Assembly (NCBI RefSeq): GCF_963678635.1
Contig: NC_087069.1
Span: 11,430,512 to 11,494,511, forward strand
DNA: 64,000 bases
Source: Symsagittifera roscoffensis
Taxonomy: Eukaryota; Xenacoelomorpha; Acoela; Convolutidae
Reading direction: 5' to 3'
The notes under the pieces are model-generated. The model had not been told where the DNA came from, did not search any database, and was given only the letters and a program-made list of their open reading frames with translations. A program made the translations under genes and the position numbers. Positions 27,536 to 37,746 of the stretch are shown in pieces; position 1 is the stretch's first letter, and every line of letters starts with the position of its first letter.

Positions 27536-29245
27536 TTTGAATAATTATAAACTTGTTCACTTCTACTCAACTGCTCAACTGCTCAATTTGAGAGAAAAAG
27601 GGAGTAATTAAATTAGGACCTTAACTTTAGTATCAATAAAATACATAATATGACTCATTAAACAAAATCACACATTAGAGAAGCACTTTAATTAACTCCT
27701 AGTTGCTGCTCAGCATTTTTTTCTGTTTCGATTCAGTTGCCGCTTGCGTTTTCCTGGCTTAGGACTATTTTTCTTTAAAATAAAAACTTCAAACTGTTGC
27801 TGTAACGCCTAAGGATCGTAAACGTTTTCAGTTATAGAGAGGGATTCTGGTGTAGTTCTAAGTACTTTTGCTCTAACTCCGTGAGATTCCTTCTAGATAT
27901 CAGATCTGTTACTATATTAATAACCAATATAACTGACTTTTTCAACTTACTATAAATATCTTCCGTGCTTACACGTTTACAGTAAACGATTGCATAAATT
28001 TTAAAAGAATATTCGTGCGTGGGAGTTCGTGCGTTAAAAATTTACTACAGTGTCGACTAATAGAGTTATTAACTGAGTCGTGCCAAATAAAAATTAAAAG
28101 GTAGTGATCAAGTTGATACTCACAAGTTTTACGGACGTTTATTTCGTTATGGTTGAAACTTAACCCGGGAATGGCTAGGCACGATTGAGATACACTCTTT
28201 TGCGAAGCGGGCGAATATATTTTCTAAGCGTGGTGCAGCGAGCTAGTAGCTAGTATGAACATTAAGTGAATTGAACTAATTTTAGAGGAAGGGAATCAAG
28301 TACACCGCGACCTGACCTCCCCCAACACCCTGAGCTAACATGTTTGTAGCAAAAGGTAAGACCATTTGCTTCTTAATACGCTATGTGTCTCGACTATGGC
28401 TTCTTTTATCCAATTGATTTAATTAAGTTAGCTGCACCACGTTTCATGAATAAACACTGCGTTTTTTCAGAAGTTTTTTGCAAAAATTTTGGATTTTTTT
28501 TTCGAAAAATTTTCCAAAATTTTTTTCCGAATTTTTTTTTCGATAATTTGTTTTCCATGTTTCCACCCAACGGTTCAAGTTCCAACAGTAACCTGATGCT
28601 TTTGCAAAATTTTTATTTTTTTTTGCCTAAAAAATCCGAACTTTGGGCAAAAATGTCGACTCGGTTGTTTAAATTAATATATTATGAAACTAGGCGCTTT
28701 GCTGAATAATTTGCAAAACTTTAAACTTTTCGGAAAAAAATCCAAAATTTTCAATTTTTTTTTCAAAGGTTTCGGCCTTTTTTCGATACGGTGTTGAGCT
28801 TACAAACACGGTGTTAGGAGAACGTGATTAAGGTTTAAGAGGCCGGTTTTTTCCTAAACCCACCGAAAACTTTCTGATCGAGAACAATTGGGGGGTACGA
28901 TTTTGCCATCAAAAACCTCCTATCAGAATTTGAAGCATAAAATCAGCAAGTTAGCACGAAAGGATAAAGTTTCGGTTTTTTAGTCTTACAAGTTTTGTTG
29001 AGGCGTTCACCGGTAGATTCCAAATTCCACAGAAAACTGTTGAGAAAAAAATTTGTATCCACAATCCACACTCCAATTTGGAAGTCCGCAAAAAATGGAT
29101 GTCCACAATCCACAATCAGGATACCTGAAAAGGCCACCGTTCGTATTGGTTTCTACAGGACAACCCGAATAAATACTGACTTCTACCGCCTTCTAAAGGA
29201 TCAATTGACTTCGACGTTCGTTTTGACTTCTACAGAATACTTGTT
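27536..29245. other. Overlong element leader, AT-rich, with low-complexity T/A block
   Basis: The space between the gag start and the scramblase fragment is far longer than usual for a BEL/Pao leader. Between about 28470 and 28780 it contains runs of TTTTTTTTCG/AAAATTTTCC that form imperfect inverted repeats (gcaaaattttgg / ccaaaattttc). I see no gene. Nested insertion(s) are likely, but I could not define their ends. Confidence 0.4.
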
Positions 29246-29540
29246 TTTGAGGTAGTTGGTGACGATGAGGTGTTCAAGATTCGTGGACCTTGCTGTATCT
29301 CCAGAGCTGTCTGCTGCATATGCATGAACGTCACATTCGACATCAACATTGCCTCAATTGGGAAGGAGGTTGGTGCTCTGAAGAAACAGTTCTCTGGGAC
29401 TGTGAATGAGATGTTCACCGATGCCGACAACTTCAGTGTACCCTTTCCGAAAACTTGGATGTTCGTGCGAAGGCACTGCTCACGTGCTCCATCTTCTTAA
29501 ATGACTTCCTGCTCAATAGTTTTGAATTCGTTGGCAATAT
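29246..29540 (+). pseudogene. Phospholipid scramblase C-terminal fragment, frameshifted
   Basis: The plus-strand frame reads EVFKIRGPCCISRAVCC, then MNVTFDIN, then GKEVGALKKQFSGTVNEMF, then TDADNFSVPFPK. After an apparent 1-nt deletion near 29451-29455 the frame shifts and continues LDVRAKALLTCSIFLNDFLL and FEF. This is the C-terminal half of the scramblase/Tubby-like family: the GPCC...CC Cys cluster, the KQ.SG...E.FTDADNF motif, the FP.(N)LDV segment and the terminal LIDF..FE-like end. Scramblases move phospholipids across membranes in response to calcium. No splice signals are seen inside. It lies in antisense orientation within the BEL element's leader, so it was captured by the element or inserted into it. 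The frame continues briefly past the expected end. Confidence 0.8.
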
Positions 29541-29661
29541 TGTCCAGGATCTCGCCCGGAATATCTGTGATTCGGGTCGGCTGTGATTCGTGTCAAACTA
29601 ACGTCCGGAATATCGTCCGGAATATTGTCCAAAATATTGTCCCGGGCGGTGGACCAAAAAG

Positions 29662-29948
29662 TGCCGCACTTTCGTATCCTGTAAGACTTAAAAAAACCTG
29701 CTTCAATATCTGTAAATTATCGGCAATTTAAACAGATAATATGAAAATAAGTAGTAAACAATTTCCGGTGAACATGTTATACAACGGTTTCCAACAACTT
29801 CAAAAATCTATAAACAGTTTGATGGCAAACTGACATCAATGGGATAAAAAAAATTTCAAGGCCTTTTGTCTAAGAAAAACTAAATTAAGCTTTTTCACTT
29901 TCGCGCTATAATAACGTCATTAGTTTACGATTAATTTGAGCGCGAAAA
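29662..29948 (-). repeat. 5' LTR of the BEL/Pao element
   Basis: 287 bp, aligned with 21754-21997 (shared ctttcgtatcctgtaaga, acctgcttcaatatctg, aacatgttatacaacgg). It keeps about 47 bp lost from the other LTR. Its outer end reads gcgcgaaaa rather than gcgccaaca, so the terminal CA has decayed. Confidence 0.85.
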
Positions 29949-30979
29949 GACAGAAAATTGCAATCATGGACGGTTAAAAACAGAGAAAGCCACTCTTTAA
30001 CTTGAAAAGTGATAAAATTCCTTGTTGAACTTCGAAATTGGTTTGAAATTGCTGGAAACGAAGAAACTAGTCAACTGGAAACGTTTTAACACTCCTTGTT
30101 GAACTGTGAAATATAGATGAGTTTCCTATAACAAAACTCAAGGGTTTTATGGGTCTTACCATTTTTGGCTTTTCAGTTAGGTAGTACTCTAGCTGAAGAG
30201 ACAATGTCATGTGAAGATTTTTTCACATGTCAGATAAAGTCTACGTGAACGACTTTTTGGCGACAGACATGGTCTTTGGTTTAAAATTCCAAAATTATCA
30301 GTTCTTCTTCAGTTTCAAAAATCATCTTCTGGAATTTTAATTTAATTTTTTGAGTCCAGAGTTGATTCTCTTTTTTTTGTAAGTGATTGAAATTTTATAG
30401 CTGCCTTCCAGTTCATTGGGTGGCAAAAAATATTCATTTAAGTAAATTTTGCAGAAAACAACCAACGACGGTTCCTACCATCTTGATGAATTGTTTGAGG
30501 AAAAGCTTATCAAATTTTGAAAAACGGAATAAAGACGGAAAAAACTCAAAAAAAAACAAATTTTGGGTGCAGAACACATCGTTGACCGTGTATACATAAT
30601 TAGTTTATATATACATTGAGGTGGATACACTTTCAAAAACACTTAGGACACTTAATACACTTTTTGAGTTCAGAAAATTGCATCATGCCGAAAATTGCAA
30701 TCACGAAATGTCGAAAACGGAGAAAGTCACTGGTCAACTGGGAAGTTTTTATTAAACATTGTTGAACAGTAAAACTGTTTTGAGTGTCCTTCAACAAAAA
30801 CTTTCAAGTAGTTTGTAGAGTTAGCCAGTTTTTGGCTCATCAGTTGAATACTAATTCAATTGTAGAGAACACATCAATTGATGGGTATTTCAGTGTGCGA
30901 TTAGCACGACTAGTTGTATCACAAAGAACTGGGAAAAAAAATTTTTTTACGAGTGAAAAGACAAAATGAACTCTGTTGA
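29949..30979. repeat. Repeat array resumes, runs to the assembly gap
   Basis: Starts with the second gacag and continues the interrupted monomer (aaaattgcaatcatggacgg, gaaagccactctttaac). A b-type segment (ttatagctgccttccagttc) lies near 30395 and another core motif near 30680. These copies are more divergent than those at 9-16 kb. The gap begins inside or at the edge of the array. Confidence 0.8.
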
Positions 30980-31179
30980 NNNNNNNNNNNNNNNNNNNNN
31001 NNNNNNNNNNNNNNNNNNNNNNNNNNNNNNNNNNNNNNNNNNNNNNNNNNNNNNNNNNNNNNNNNNNNNNNNNNNNNNNNNNNNNNNNNNNNNNNNNNNN
31101 NNNNNNNNNNNNNNNNNNNNNNNNNNNNNNNNNNNNNNNNNNNNNNNNNNNNNNNNNNNNNNNNNNNNNNNNNNNNNNN
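30980..31179. other. Assembly gap (200 N)
   Basis: Exactly 200 undetermined bases. It falls where the tandem array ends, so the true length may be quite different. Open frames crossing it are artefacts. Confidence 0.99.
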
Positions 31180-31976
31180 AAAGCTGGGTTTTAAACTCCT
31201 CTAATCAAATTGAAATCCTTGATATTTATCTGTAAATCTCCAACAACAAAGTATAGATTTCCAGAATTGTGAAAAAAAACAGTGTTGGCTAATTAAGTTT
31301 TTTCTACTAGACTGAGAGATTATGATGATAAAAACCCACAAAGTTTCTGACTAGTTTCTGACTAGTTTCTGTACTTTTAAAGTCGCGCTGCTTGACATCT
31401 CCTGACTAAAATTAAATATTCGCACTCATGTCATGGGCGAGGGAATAAAAACAAACCAAAATGAGTCACTCGAAAAGCAGCTAGTTTTTTTGTAGCGAAA
31501 GGCTCGACATACTGAAACTGGCTAGGCTCTTCCTCCCAAGTTTCAATTTTTTTTTATGTTTTGACTTGCGAATATAATTTTTTACTTTTCACTTCGTCCG
31601 ATTATTTTTTCAATGATGTGCGGACTGACTAAGCAAAGCCAAAAATTCTAGTTGATTCTTTTTCATTTTGATCCATGAAAGCAACAGATTTGGGGCAGAA
31701 CGAGGGGTTTCACAAATGTTAAGTATGAAGACTAATTGTCTTCTTCAACTTGTAAAATTGCTAGTTTCATAATGAAACTAATGAATATGTGAATTATGTG
31801 AGTTTGGGTCAATTGGATGTATTTGATTGCAAATTAATAATTATTATAAGACCAGGAATCATGAAAATATATGTCTGTAATGGATTGAATGGTCTGTTGT
31901 GGTTTTTGAAAAAAATGAAATTTTGAAAATCAATGAAACCTTTGCATGTTCTTAAGGCCTTTTGACTTTCGAGAAC
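31180..31976. other. No gene seen; small 11-bp tandem repeat
   Basis: AT-rich sequence after the gap. The unit agtttctgact repeats 2.7 times at 31342-31371. Nothing else is supportable. Confidence 0.5.
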
Positions 31977-31984
31977 ATATTGTG

Positions 31985-32381
31985 CGGGGGCAGATTTAGG
32001 GAGGGGGCGGACGCTTTCTTCCGCCTACAGGGAATCGACTCCCTATCAACTGTGAGATATCCATATTGGGCGACGGACCCAAAAAACTTTCTAAAGGCGC
32101 CTTCCGCGCCATAATATACTAATTTTGAGGGAGAGAGAGCTCCAAAAAAACGCAATTTAGTGGTCAAAGTTTTCCAAAAAGTGCCTAAAAACGCCTTTTG
32201 GTCTGTTTTTCAAAACTTTGGCTGCGTCACGGAAAGTTTTACCTTTTAAAGGATTTTTTTTAAAGGAATTGGGAGAGCTCGGAAAATCAATTTGGCCGAC
32301 CTAAAAAAAGGTCGACAAAATTTTTGAAACTTTTTTGAAAATCCGCACACCCTCCTCGAGAAAATCCTAGATCCGCCCCTG
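31985..32381. mobile_element. hAT-like non-autonomous DNA transposon (397 bp)
   Basis: The left end reads CGGGGGCAGATTTAGG. The right end, read inward on the other strand, is CAGGGGCGGATCTAGG. Flanking 8-bp direct repeats are atattgtg (31977-31984) and attttgtg (32382-32389), 7 of 8 matching. CAGGGGCGG-type ends with 8-bp duplications are typical of hAT elements. It has no coding capacity. A related copy lies at about 48477-48790. Confidence 0.75.
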
Positions 32382-32389
32382 ATTTTGTG

Positions 32390-32865
32390 ATTGAGATTTT
32401 TCGATAAAACTAACTCATTTTGAAAAAACTGGATCACTAGGTAAGTTTATATTGTCATGGGAAATCTGAAAGCTAGAAGATCAGGTTTTTTCACGCTAAT
32501 ATCGCTTTCGTTAATGGAGAGCGCAATTTGTCTTACTTTGAGCAGGATAATTTGAGTTGGAAGCAAACGTGCAAATATATCTAAATTAAGTGCATCCATT
32601 ATTACATTAACATGTATAAATGCACGTCCTGAGTTATTAGAGCTTTTTTAGACTTTTTCTTGAAAAAAATCAATTAAAAAGAAAAATTCACCACGAATTC
32701 ACACGAGTATTCAGTACAATCAGACTCTCTAAAAAATTATTAAGAAAAAAAACTTCTGCAAGAAAACATTCGAAAAAACATTTTTATTTGCACAAAGTTA
32801 ACAAAAAAGCCCAAACTTCTGAATGCAGAAGTTTGAACAAAAAACGTGTACTGTGCAGCAAATTC
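32390..32865. other. No gene seen
   Basis: AT-rich non-coding sequence between two transposon remnants. No supportable feature was found. Confidence 0.5.
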
Positions 32866-33090
32866 CATCTCCCCTCCCCCACCATAGACACTAACCCCCC
32901 GCCAGAGACCCTAACGCTAACTAGAGTTTTGTTTACATCGCCCGATAGTTACAAAGTTCGGTATGCGGACTAATCAGGCGATATGTCAACCATATCTGTC
33001 TTCTTACTCAACCTTGTAATACACTTCTCTACGCCAGCATATAATTGAAGATATATATAAAATGGTTGTGGGTGGGTTGGGCTGGAGGGG
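32866..33090. mobile_element. Degenerate family-X MITE-like copy
   Basis: The interior matches family X (ttttgtttacatcgcccgat.gttac compared with ttttgttcacatcattcgaatac), with C-rich left and G-rich right ends (ctcccctcccccacc; ggaggggggggagg). The terminal GGCTCTTTTTCC is no longer recognisable. Confidence 0.5.
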
Positions 33091-33175
33091 GGGGAGGCGG
33101 AGGGTTGCGTGATGAAACATTTGATTTGTTCGATCTGATTGAAAGTGGATGAACGGTGCTCAATATAAATTTTGC

Positions 33176-33603
33176 GGCTCTTTTTCCTTCCCCCCCCCCA
33201 CCTGCAAAAATTTACCACTGAATTTTTGTTCACATCATTCGAATACTACGAAAATTGGCATACAAACTAACTAGGCCATGACAAATATGGCTCTTTTCCA
33301 GTTCCCCTCCCCTTTCAAATTCAACTTTGAAAAGCTTTTTAACCTTGTCATAATGCAATGAAATTTGGCGTGGTGAACAAATCAACAACTGTGAACAGAT
33401 TTGTTCTTCATACTTTACAGCGTAACATCACGCATTTAGCCGCAATAACACGTAAAACAAACATAAAACTCGGTATTTTGAAAGGTGGGGGGGACTGGAA
33501 AAGAGCCACAAACATAATTGGTCTGCATGTTTAACCTTATAAAGCCCCTCGTTACACCATAAAAATGATGCTCTTGTGAGGTGGGGGAAAAGGAAAAAGA
33601 GCA
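33176..33603. mobile_element. Family-X small inverted-repeat transposon, split by a nested insertion
   Basis: Ends are GGCTCTTTTTCCTTCCCCCC on the left and gggggaaaaggaaaaagagc on the right. Flanking 8-bp repeats are aattttgc (33168-33175) and aatttcgc (33604-33611), 7 of 8 matching. Subtracting the nested family-Y element and its target duplication leaves 201 bp, the same length as intact family-X copies. Confidence 0.8.
33289..33507. mobile_element. Family-Y small inverted-repeat transposon nested in family X (219 bp)
   Basis: The left end GGCTCTTTTCCAGTTCCCC and right end ggggactggaaaagagcc form terminal inverted repeats. Flanking 8-bp repeats are acaaatat (33281-33288) and acaaacat (33508-33515). 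It has no coding capacity. Other copies lie at 40013-40226 and, degraded, at 54442-54669. Confidence 0.8.
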
Positions 33604-33822
33604 AATTTCGCCTGATACAAACAAATTTTAGAAGATCTCAGTTTGATGAACTTTTTCCTCCCGCAATTAGAAGTTGTCTAAAAGGAAAACTTTAAAGTTA
33701 CGCGCGTTTTTCTAACCGAGATATTGCTAGCAACCTAGATTAAAATCATTCTCTCTAAGTTCACTCGGAAAATAAGTTGAAAAAATATCTCTCTAAAAAG
33801 AACGAAAAACTAACTCCAATCA

Positions 33823-34306
33823 ATGTAAGTGACTGATATCATTTTTTTCCAACAACTATCGACTGTTCTCAAAACTTATTAAGCACTCATCAATTTTAGC
33901 CTGAAAAAGTTTCTTTATCCTGATGAAAAAAATGTTGGGGCTTTTGATCCAGATTAATATCCATTTAACTAGACTGTAATTATATTCTAAGGTAATCAAT
34001 CTAGTGATAAATCGTTTTGAATAATTTTATTGAATTAACGTTTTTTTACTCAGGTCACCACGATTCGCCATCTTCTTTCTTGGTGCCATCACGCTGCTGA
34101 TCGGAACATCCGAGGCACAGAGATTCGAAGCAGAAAAACGAGATGAAGTTGTCGACGAGCGTGAAGGAATGAGACGAGGCGATGATGATGACGACGATGA
34201 TGACGACGACGACTCAGCTTACTCGAGCGACATCGATTCTGGTTCAGGGTCAGATGGGCCAAAGGTACCAAAAGGTCACGTTTTTTATGCGGATTTCCGT
34301 ATATGA
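33823..34306 (+). CDS. Secreted acidic peptide gene A (split start codon)
   Basis: Exon 1 ends ...tcaAT at 33824, directly before a strong donor (gtaagt, 33825-33830). The intron ends ttttactcag at 34053 and exon 2 starts G TCA CCA, so splicing creates the ATG. The product opens with a signal peptide (MSPRFAIFFLGAITLLIG, then TSEA, predicted cut before QRFEAEKR). Next come a charged stretch with Lys-Arg and Arg-Arg pairs, a run of 11 Asp, and a Ser/Gly/Asp segment. Without further splicing the frame ends at 34304-34306 after PKGHVFYADFRI (84 residues). Alternatively a second intron may start at 34265 or 34275. The phase-1 site at 34275 matches the sister gene on the minus strand but has a poor donor, and no convincing third exon was found. 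It is probably secreted; function and family are not recognised. Confidence 0.6.
33825..34053 (+). other. Intron splitting the start codon of gene A
   Basis: A 229-bp intron with donor AT|gtaagt and acceptor tttactcag|G. No earlier or later Met in exon 2 could initiate the signal peptide, which supports the split ATG. Confidence 0.7.
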
Positions 34307-34679
34307 AAGGGTAGTCGTCATTTGATTGTATAACTTTTATAAATCACAAAATGAGTCATCGTCAAATCTTTGAATTGTGTAACAGGTTCTGTGCAGTAAT
34401 TTACCTAAATAATCTTTTTGGATCTGATCTAGTTGCCAGAATGAGAACTAAAAAGCTCTGAGAACGGCAAAAAAGTATTGTATTTTTTATCAATTCACAT
34501 AGACATGGCCGTCACATGGGAAAGTATCGCCATTGATGGCACTCAGGTTTAGTTGTTGTCGTGCACAAGTGCTGATCCAACTGTGATATCGTCGATCATC
34601 TGGGAGAAGCTTGGAAGACTGAGTCTAGAAGCATTTGAGGGACACGAGCTCTACTTTAAAGGTTCAGTTGTAAATGCCT
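34307..34679. other. No gene seen
   Basis: Non-coding sequence between gene A and the decayed Ty3/gypsy element; nothing supportable. Confidence 0.4.
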
Positions 34680-36560
34680 TGACTTGAATTGGTCGAATCC
34701 TCTCAAAGCTACCCCGGCAGATGTGCAAGAACATCGGACTTTTTGGATGCGATCTTCTACGAACCCAGTATTCGATACAGAGGCTCTCAGGGACATTGCC
34801 GACAGTCAAAAGATACAAGGCACAAGTAAAATTGAAGCCGTGAGACGAACCACCTTCCACGCAAAAATCCGTTGTCGATGCAAGAGGCAGCAAAAGCACA
34901 ACTACAGGACTTGGCCAGGCAGAGTTTCGAATCAGTAATGCCCCGAGGAGTTACCAATGGATGACCAGTCGCGTGGCATAGAAAGAAATTTTGTGACCTG
35001 AGACCCTGTGCCGACTACAAAGTTCATGAAGCCAAGTTCTTCAACAAAATTGACCTCTCAGACGCTTTCCATCAAATCGAACATCACGCCAGCAATAAGA
35101 AAAACGTATGACGGCAGTCAAAGACGAACCAGAGAAAACTTCATGATCAAAGAGGCCATGTCAAACTCGAAACAACCTGAAATTGTTTTGTTTTTAGCCT
35201 TTTCAGTTTCAGCTGATTGTATCAAGCCTGCTGGTGAACTTAAGAAGGTTTTTAGTACCAAGCTATCATAATATCTATAGAACAATCCTGCTAAGTCCGA
35301 ACAAAGTTCTGAAAACACATACGTACATCAACTTACCTGATCTGGTACCTCACCAAGATACCCGTGAACCACTAAAAACTTCATTCATTTTGTTGACTGG
35401 CAATTTTCTATGGACAAGTGATTCCGACTTTTACCATCAAGATGCTCCCATTCAATGACTTACCGAAACAAAAAATTGAGCGGACAGACCGACACAGCAA
35501 ACGCTCTCAGAGTATCAAACTAGATTTCTACGTGCAACGCTACTCCCTGGACAAAGAAGTGACTGTGACCATCGATGCTGTCTAGCAGGCATTCAGCAGA
35601 GTTCTCTCACAAGAAACAAATCTAGTTATCCGATTTCAAGGAGGCTATCATTAGCTGAGCGCAGCTACTCCAACCTAGAACGAGAATCTTTCGCAATCGG
35701 TTCTGTGGTCACACGATTGAAGCAGATCTTACTGGGGCGCATGTTCCTTATACAAACAGATCACAAAATCTAGCAGCACTTTTATTGCGCTAGAAAGAGA
35801 GATACCGAACACAGCATTAGCTAGAATAACTAGATGGAATTTTCCGTTGATGATATTGACTATGAAGTGGAATATGCGCCAGGATAGCAGATTCATCGTG
35901 CAGACGCTCTGAACAGACTGCGTTTCGACTACGAGATCCTACGAAAACCCGGACCCAGACACGCATGGGTCCTCTACAGGTACATTGTACTTTTCATACC
36001 ATTGAGATTCAGAAGACAAATTATGGACGATGCCCACAAGACGCATCCAAAAAAACGGGTAATAGAAACGACTTGTTGGAAGATGCGAAGTCAGTCAAAG
36101 ATCAGATCATCGCTTAGGAACGCAATTTTTGGCCACGGACACGAGTTTGTGTGCAATGATTTGACGACATGATGCACGTCTCAGGATATTCGCAAAATTG
36201 AACCAAGGATCTATCACCCAAAAACAAATGGACCAGCAGAAGAAAGAAAGAGTCCAGACGCATGAAGGCATGGGGATAAACTTACAGTCACTTTATTTAA
36301 TCTTTTCCATCGAGTGTTTTTGACGCATAGAAACACTTTTAAGGCAAAGGAAAAAACACCAGCAGAACACGTTCTTGGACAGAAAATCAGATTATATACT
36401 ATCATGCATTTTGATTTTTGGAAAAACCTTTTCCAGACAAAAAAAAGACACGAAAGCTCAGCCTGCATTTTTCATCATTCGACATAGAACCAACACATCG
36501 TGGATCCAACCCACTAAATCAAAACGAACTCTTCTTTTAAGCGACAACTAGAATGCAAGA
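34680..36560 (+). pseudogene. Ty3/gypsy-type retrotransposon pol remnant
   Basis: Plus-strand fragments in gypsy order. Around 35000-35090 the RT start reads CADYK...FNKIDLSDAFHQIE. Around 35400-35470 a piece resembles the region following the RT core (IPTFTIKMLPFND). Around 35650-35910 is RNase H (YSNLERESFAIGSVV, then LGRMFLIQTDHK, then VEYAPG, then HRADALNRL). Around 36110-36240 is the end of the integrase core (GHGHEFVCND, then RIYHPKTNGPAE). The catalytic RT core is missing and many stops and shifts are present. No LTRs were identified. It lies just downstream of gene A, possibly within a lost intron. Confidence 0.75.
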
Positions 36561-37738
36561 TGCAGTCAAGAGACCAAATTTAGAGATGGAACGTGTGACA
36601 TAAAGTGGTGGCTAAGTCAGCTCTTTAAATTTTTCCAGATTTCATGATTATAATCATTAAACATTTTCAAGTTTGAACTTCAAAGAGCGATTTATGATTG
36701 TCATTTGTTTGATTAATCTGGATCAACAGTATCAAAAAATTGTATAGAATTTTTATACAAAACCATGTTTTAGCTGAATTACTCATTTTTGTTTAACCTA
36801 ATCAGTTTTGGCAAAAATTTTTGTTAGGATTTTTATTGGTTTGCAAAATACCTTTTTCAAAAAATTCGTCCTCTCTTGCTGACAAAGTCTCAGGCAGTTT
36901 TTAACCAGGTGCAAAATTAGTGTTTTAAATAAAAACAAATTTGCAAAGCTTATGCTTTTTATCTATTGTTGGTTTCTAGCAAACACATGGGCTTCGTTTG
37001 AACGAAAAGGCTTACCCTGGCCATGATGTTTTGTTTTCGCAGATTATATACATTTTTTTCTGTACTTTGTTTTTAGTTTTTTGATTTATCTCACGGTTGA
37101 AATTTTATTATCAGTTGGCTACGAACTGAATATTGCTAATCATTATATTTTGGAGGCAATAGTTTCTGAAACGTTGAATGGTTCCTGTTGCTTTAGTTCA
37201 GTGATTTATCAATCAAACACAAAAACACCTGTTTTCATATGAAATTCACCTGCTGTAACTTAAATTTGGTTAAATTTTGCTTCTAACTGGAGTAGTTTTT
37301 GGTGTTATAAAAGCTGCTCCATTTCTTCAATCATTGTTTCAATTGAAAGCTGATCTATCCTCATAAATACTTTTGAAAAGTGATTTTAAGAAATGCAGAG
37401 AGACGCAGGTTGATCAAAATGTGCAACCAGACGTCGCAAAATGCATGCTTCTATGGAAGCCATGAAAAACGGTCGTTATTTTTTTGTTAGATTAACACAT
37501 ATCAAGCATGGCGCGATGAACGGTTTTTTAACATGGGTGACATCAAATGATTTGGGGGCGGGGGGAGGGTTTGATCATTTTGGTCTCTGGTCTGGTGAGG
37601 AGGGGTAACGCACCATGGATGTTTGCAACGTTTGGTTGCTATGGTATTATGCATGGCGCAGCATATGGTTACCAAGGAACCATATATGGCGCGACGTATT
37701 TAAACTTGAGAAATCCAATAATGTGCTATGCCTGATTA
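36561..37738. other. No gene seen
   Basis: AT-rich intergenic sequence. A 62-codon frame at 37547-37735 covers a G-rich segment and shows no domain; I do not treat it as a gene. Confidence 0.4.
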
Positions 37739-37746
37739 GTTTTTTT

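Larger units (their letters stand above)
21754..29948 (-). mobile_element. BEL/Pao-type LTR retrotransposon, defective
   Basis: An 8.2-kb insertion with direct long terminal repeats (21754-21997 and 29662-29948) and a 5-bp target duplication. On the minus strand the order is gag, aspartic protease, remnant of reverse transcriptase, RNase H, integrase, which is the BEL/Pao order. The integrase ends in the family-typical tail (TRPVKKLAPVF... GAEDVGA), with its stop inside the 3' LTR. Purine-rich TGGGGGCGGAAGA (21998-22010, minus strand) abuts the 3' LTR as polypurine tract. A possible primer-binding site starting TGG lies at 29641-29656. Many stops and frameshifts, a deleted RT core and divergent LTRs show it is old and dead. 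The leader, about 2.1 kb, is unusually long and holds foreign DNA. Confidence 0.9.

Noticed and set aside
29641-29656. Primer-binding site identity for the BEL element
   Set aside because: A TGG-starting site is present next to the LTR, but I could not match it to a tRNA 3' end, so no tRNA is named.
30966-31235. Open frames across the N gap
   Set aside because: They consist mostly of undetermined bases.
37547-37735. 62-codon frame MIWGRGEGLIILV...
   Set aside because: It covers a G-rich tract, has no domain, no splice support and no homologous family in the window.
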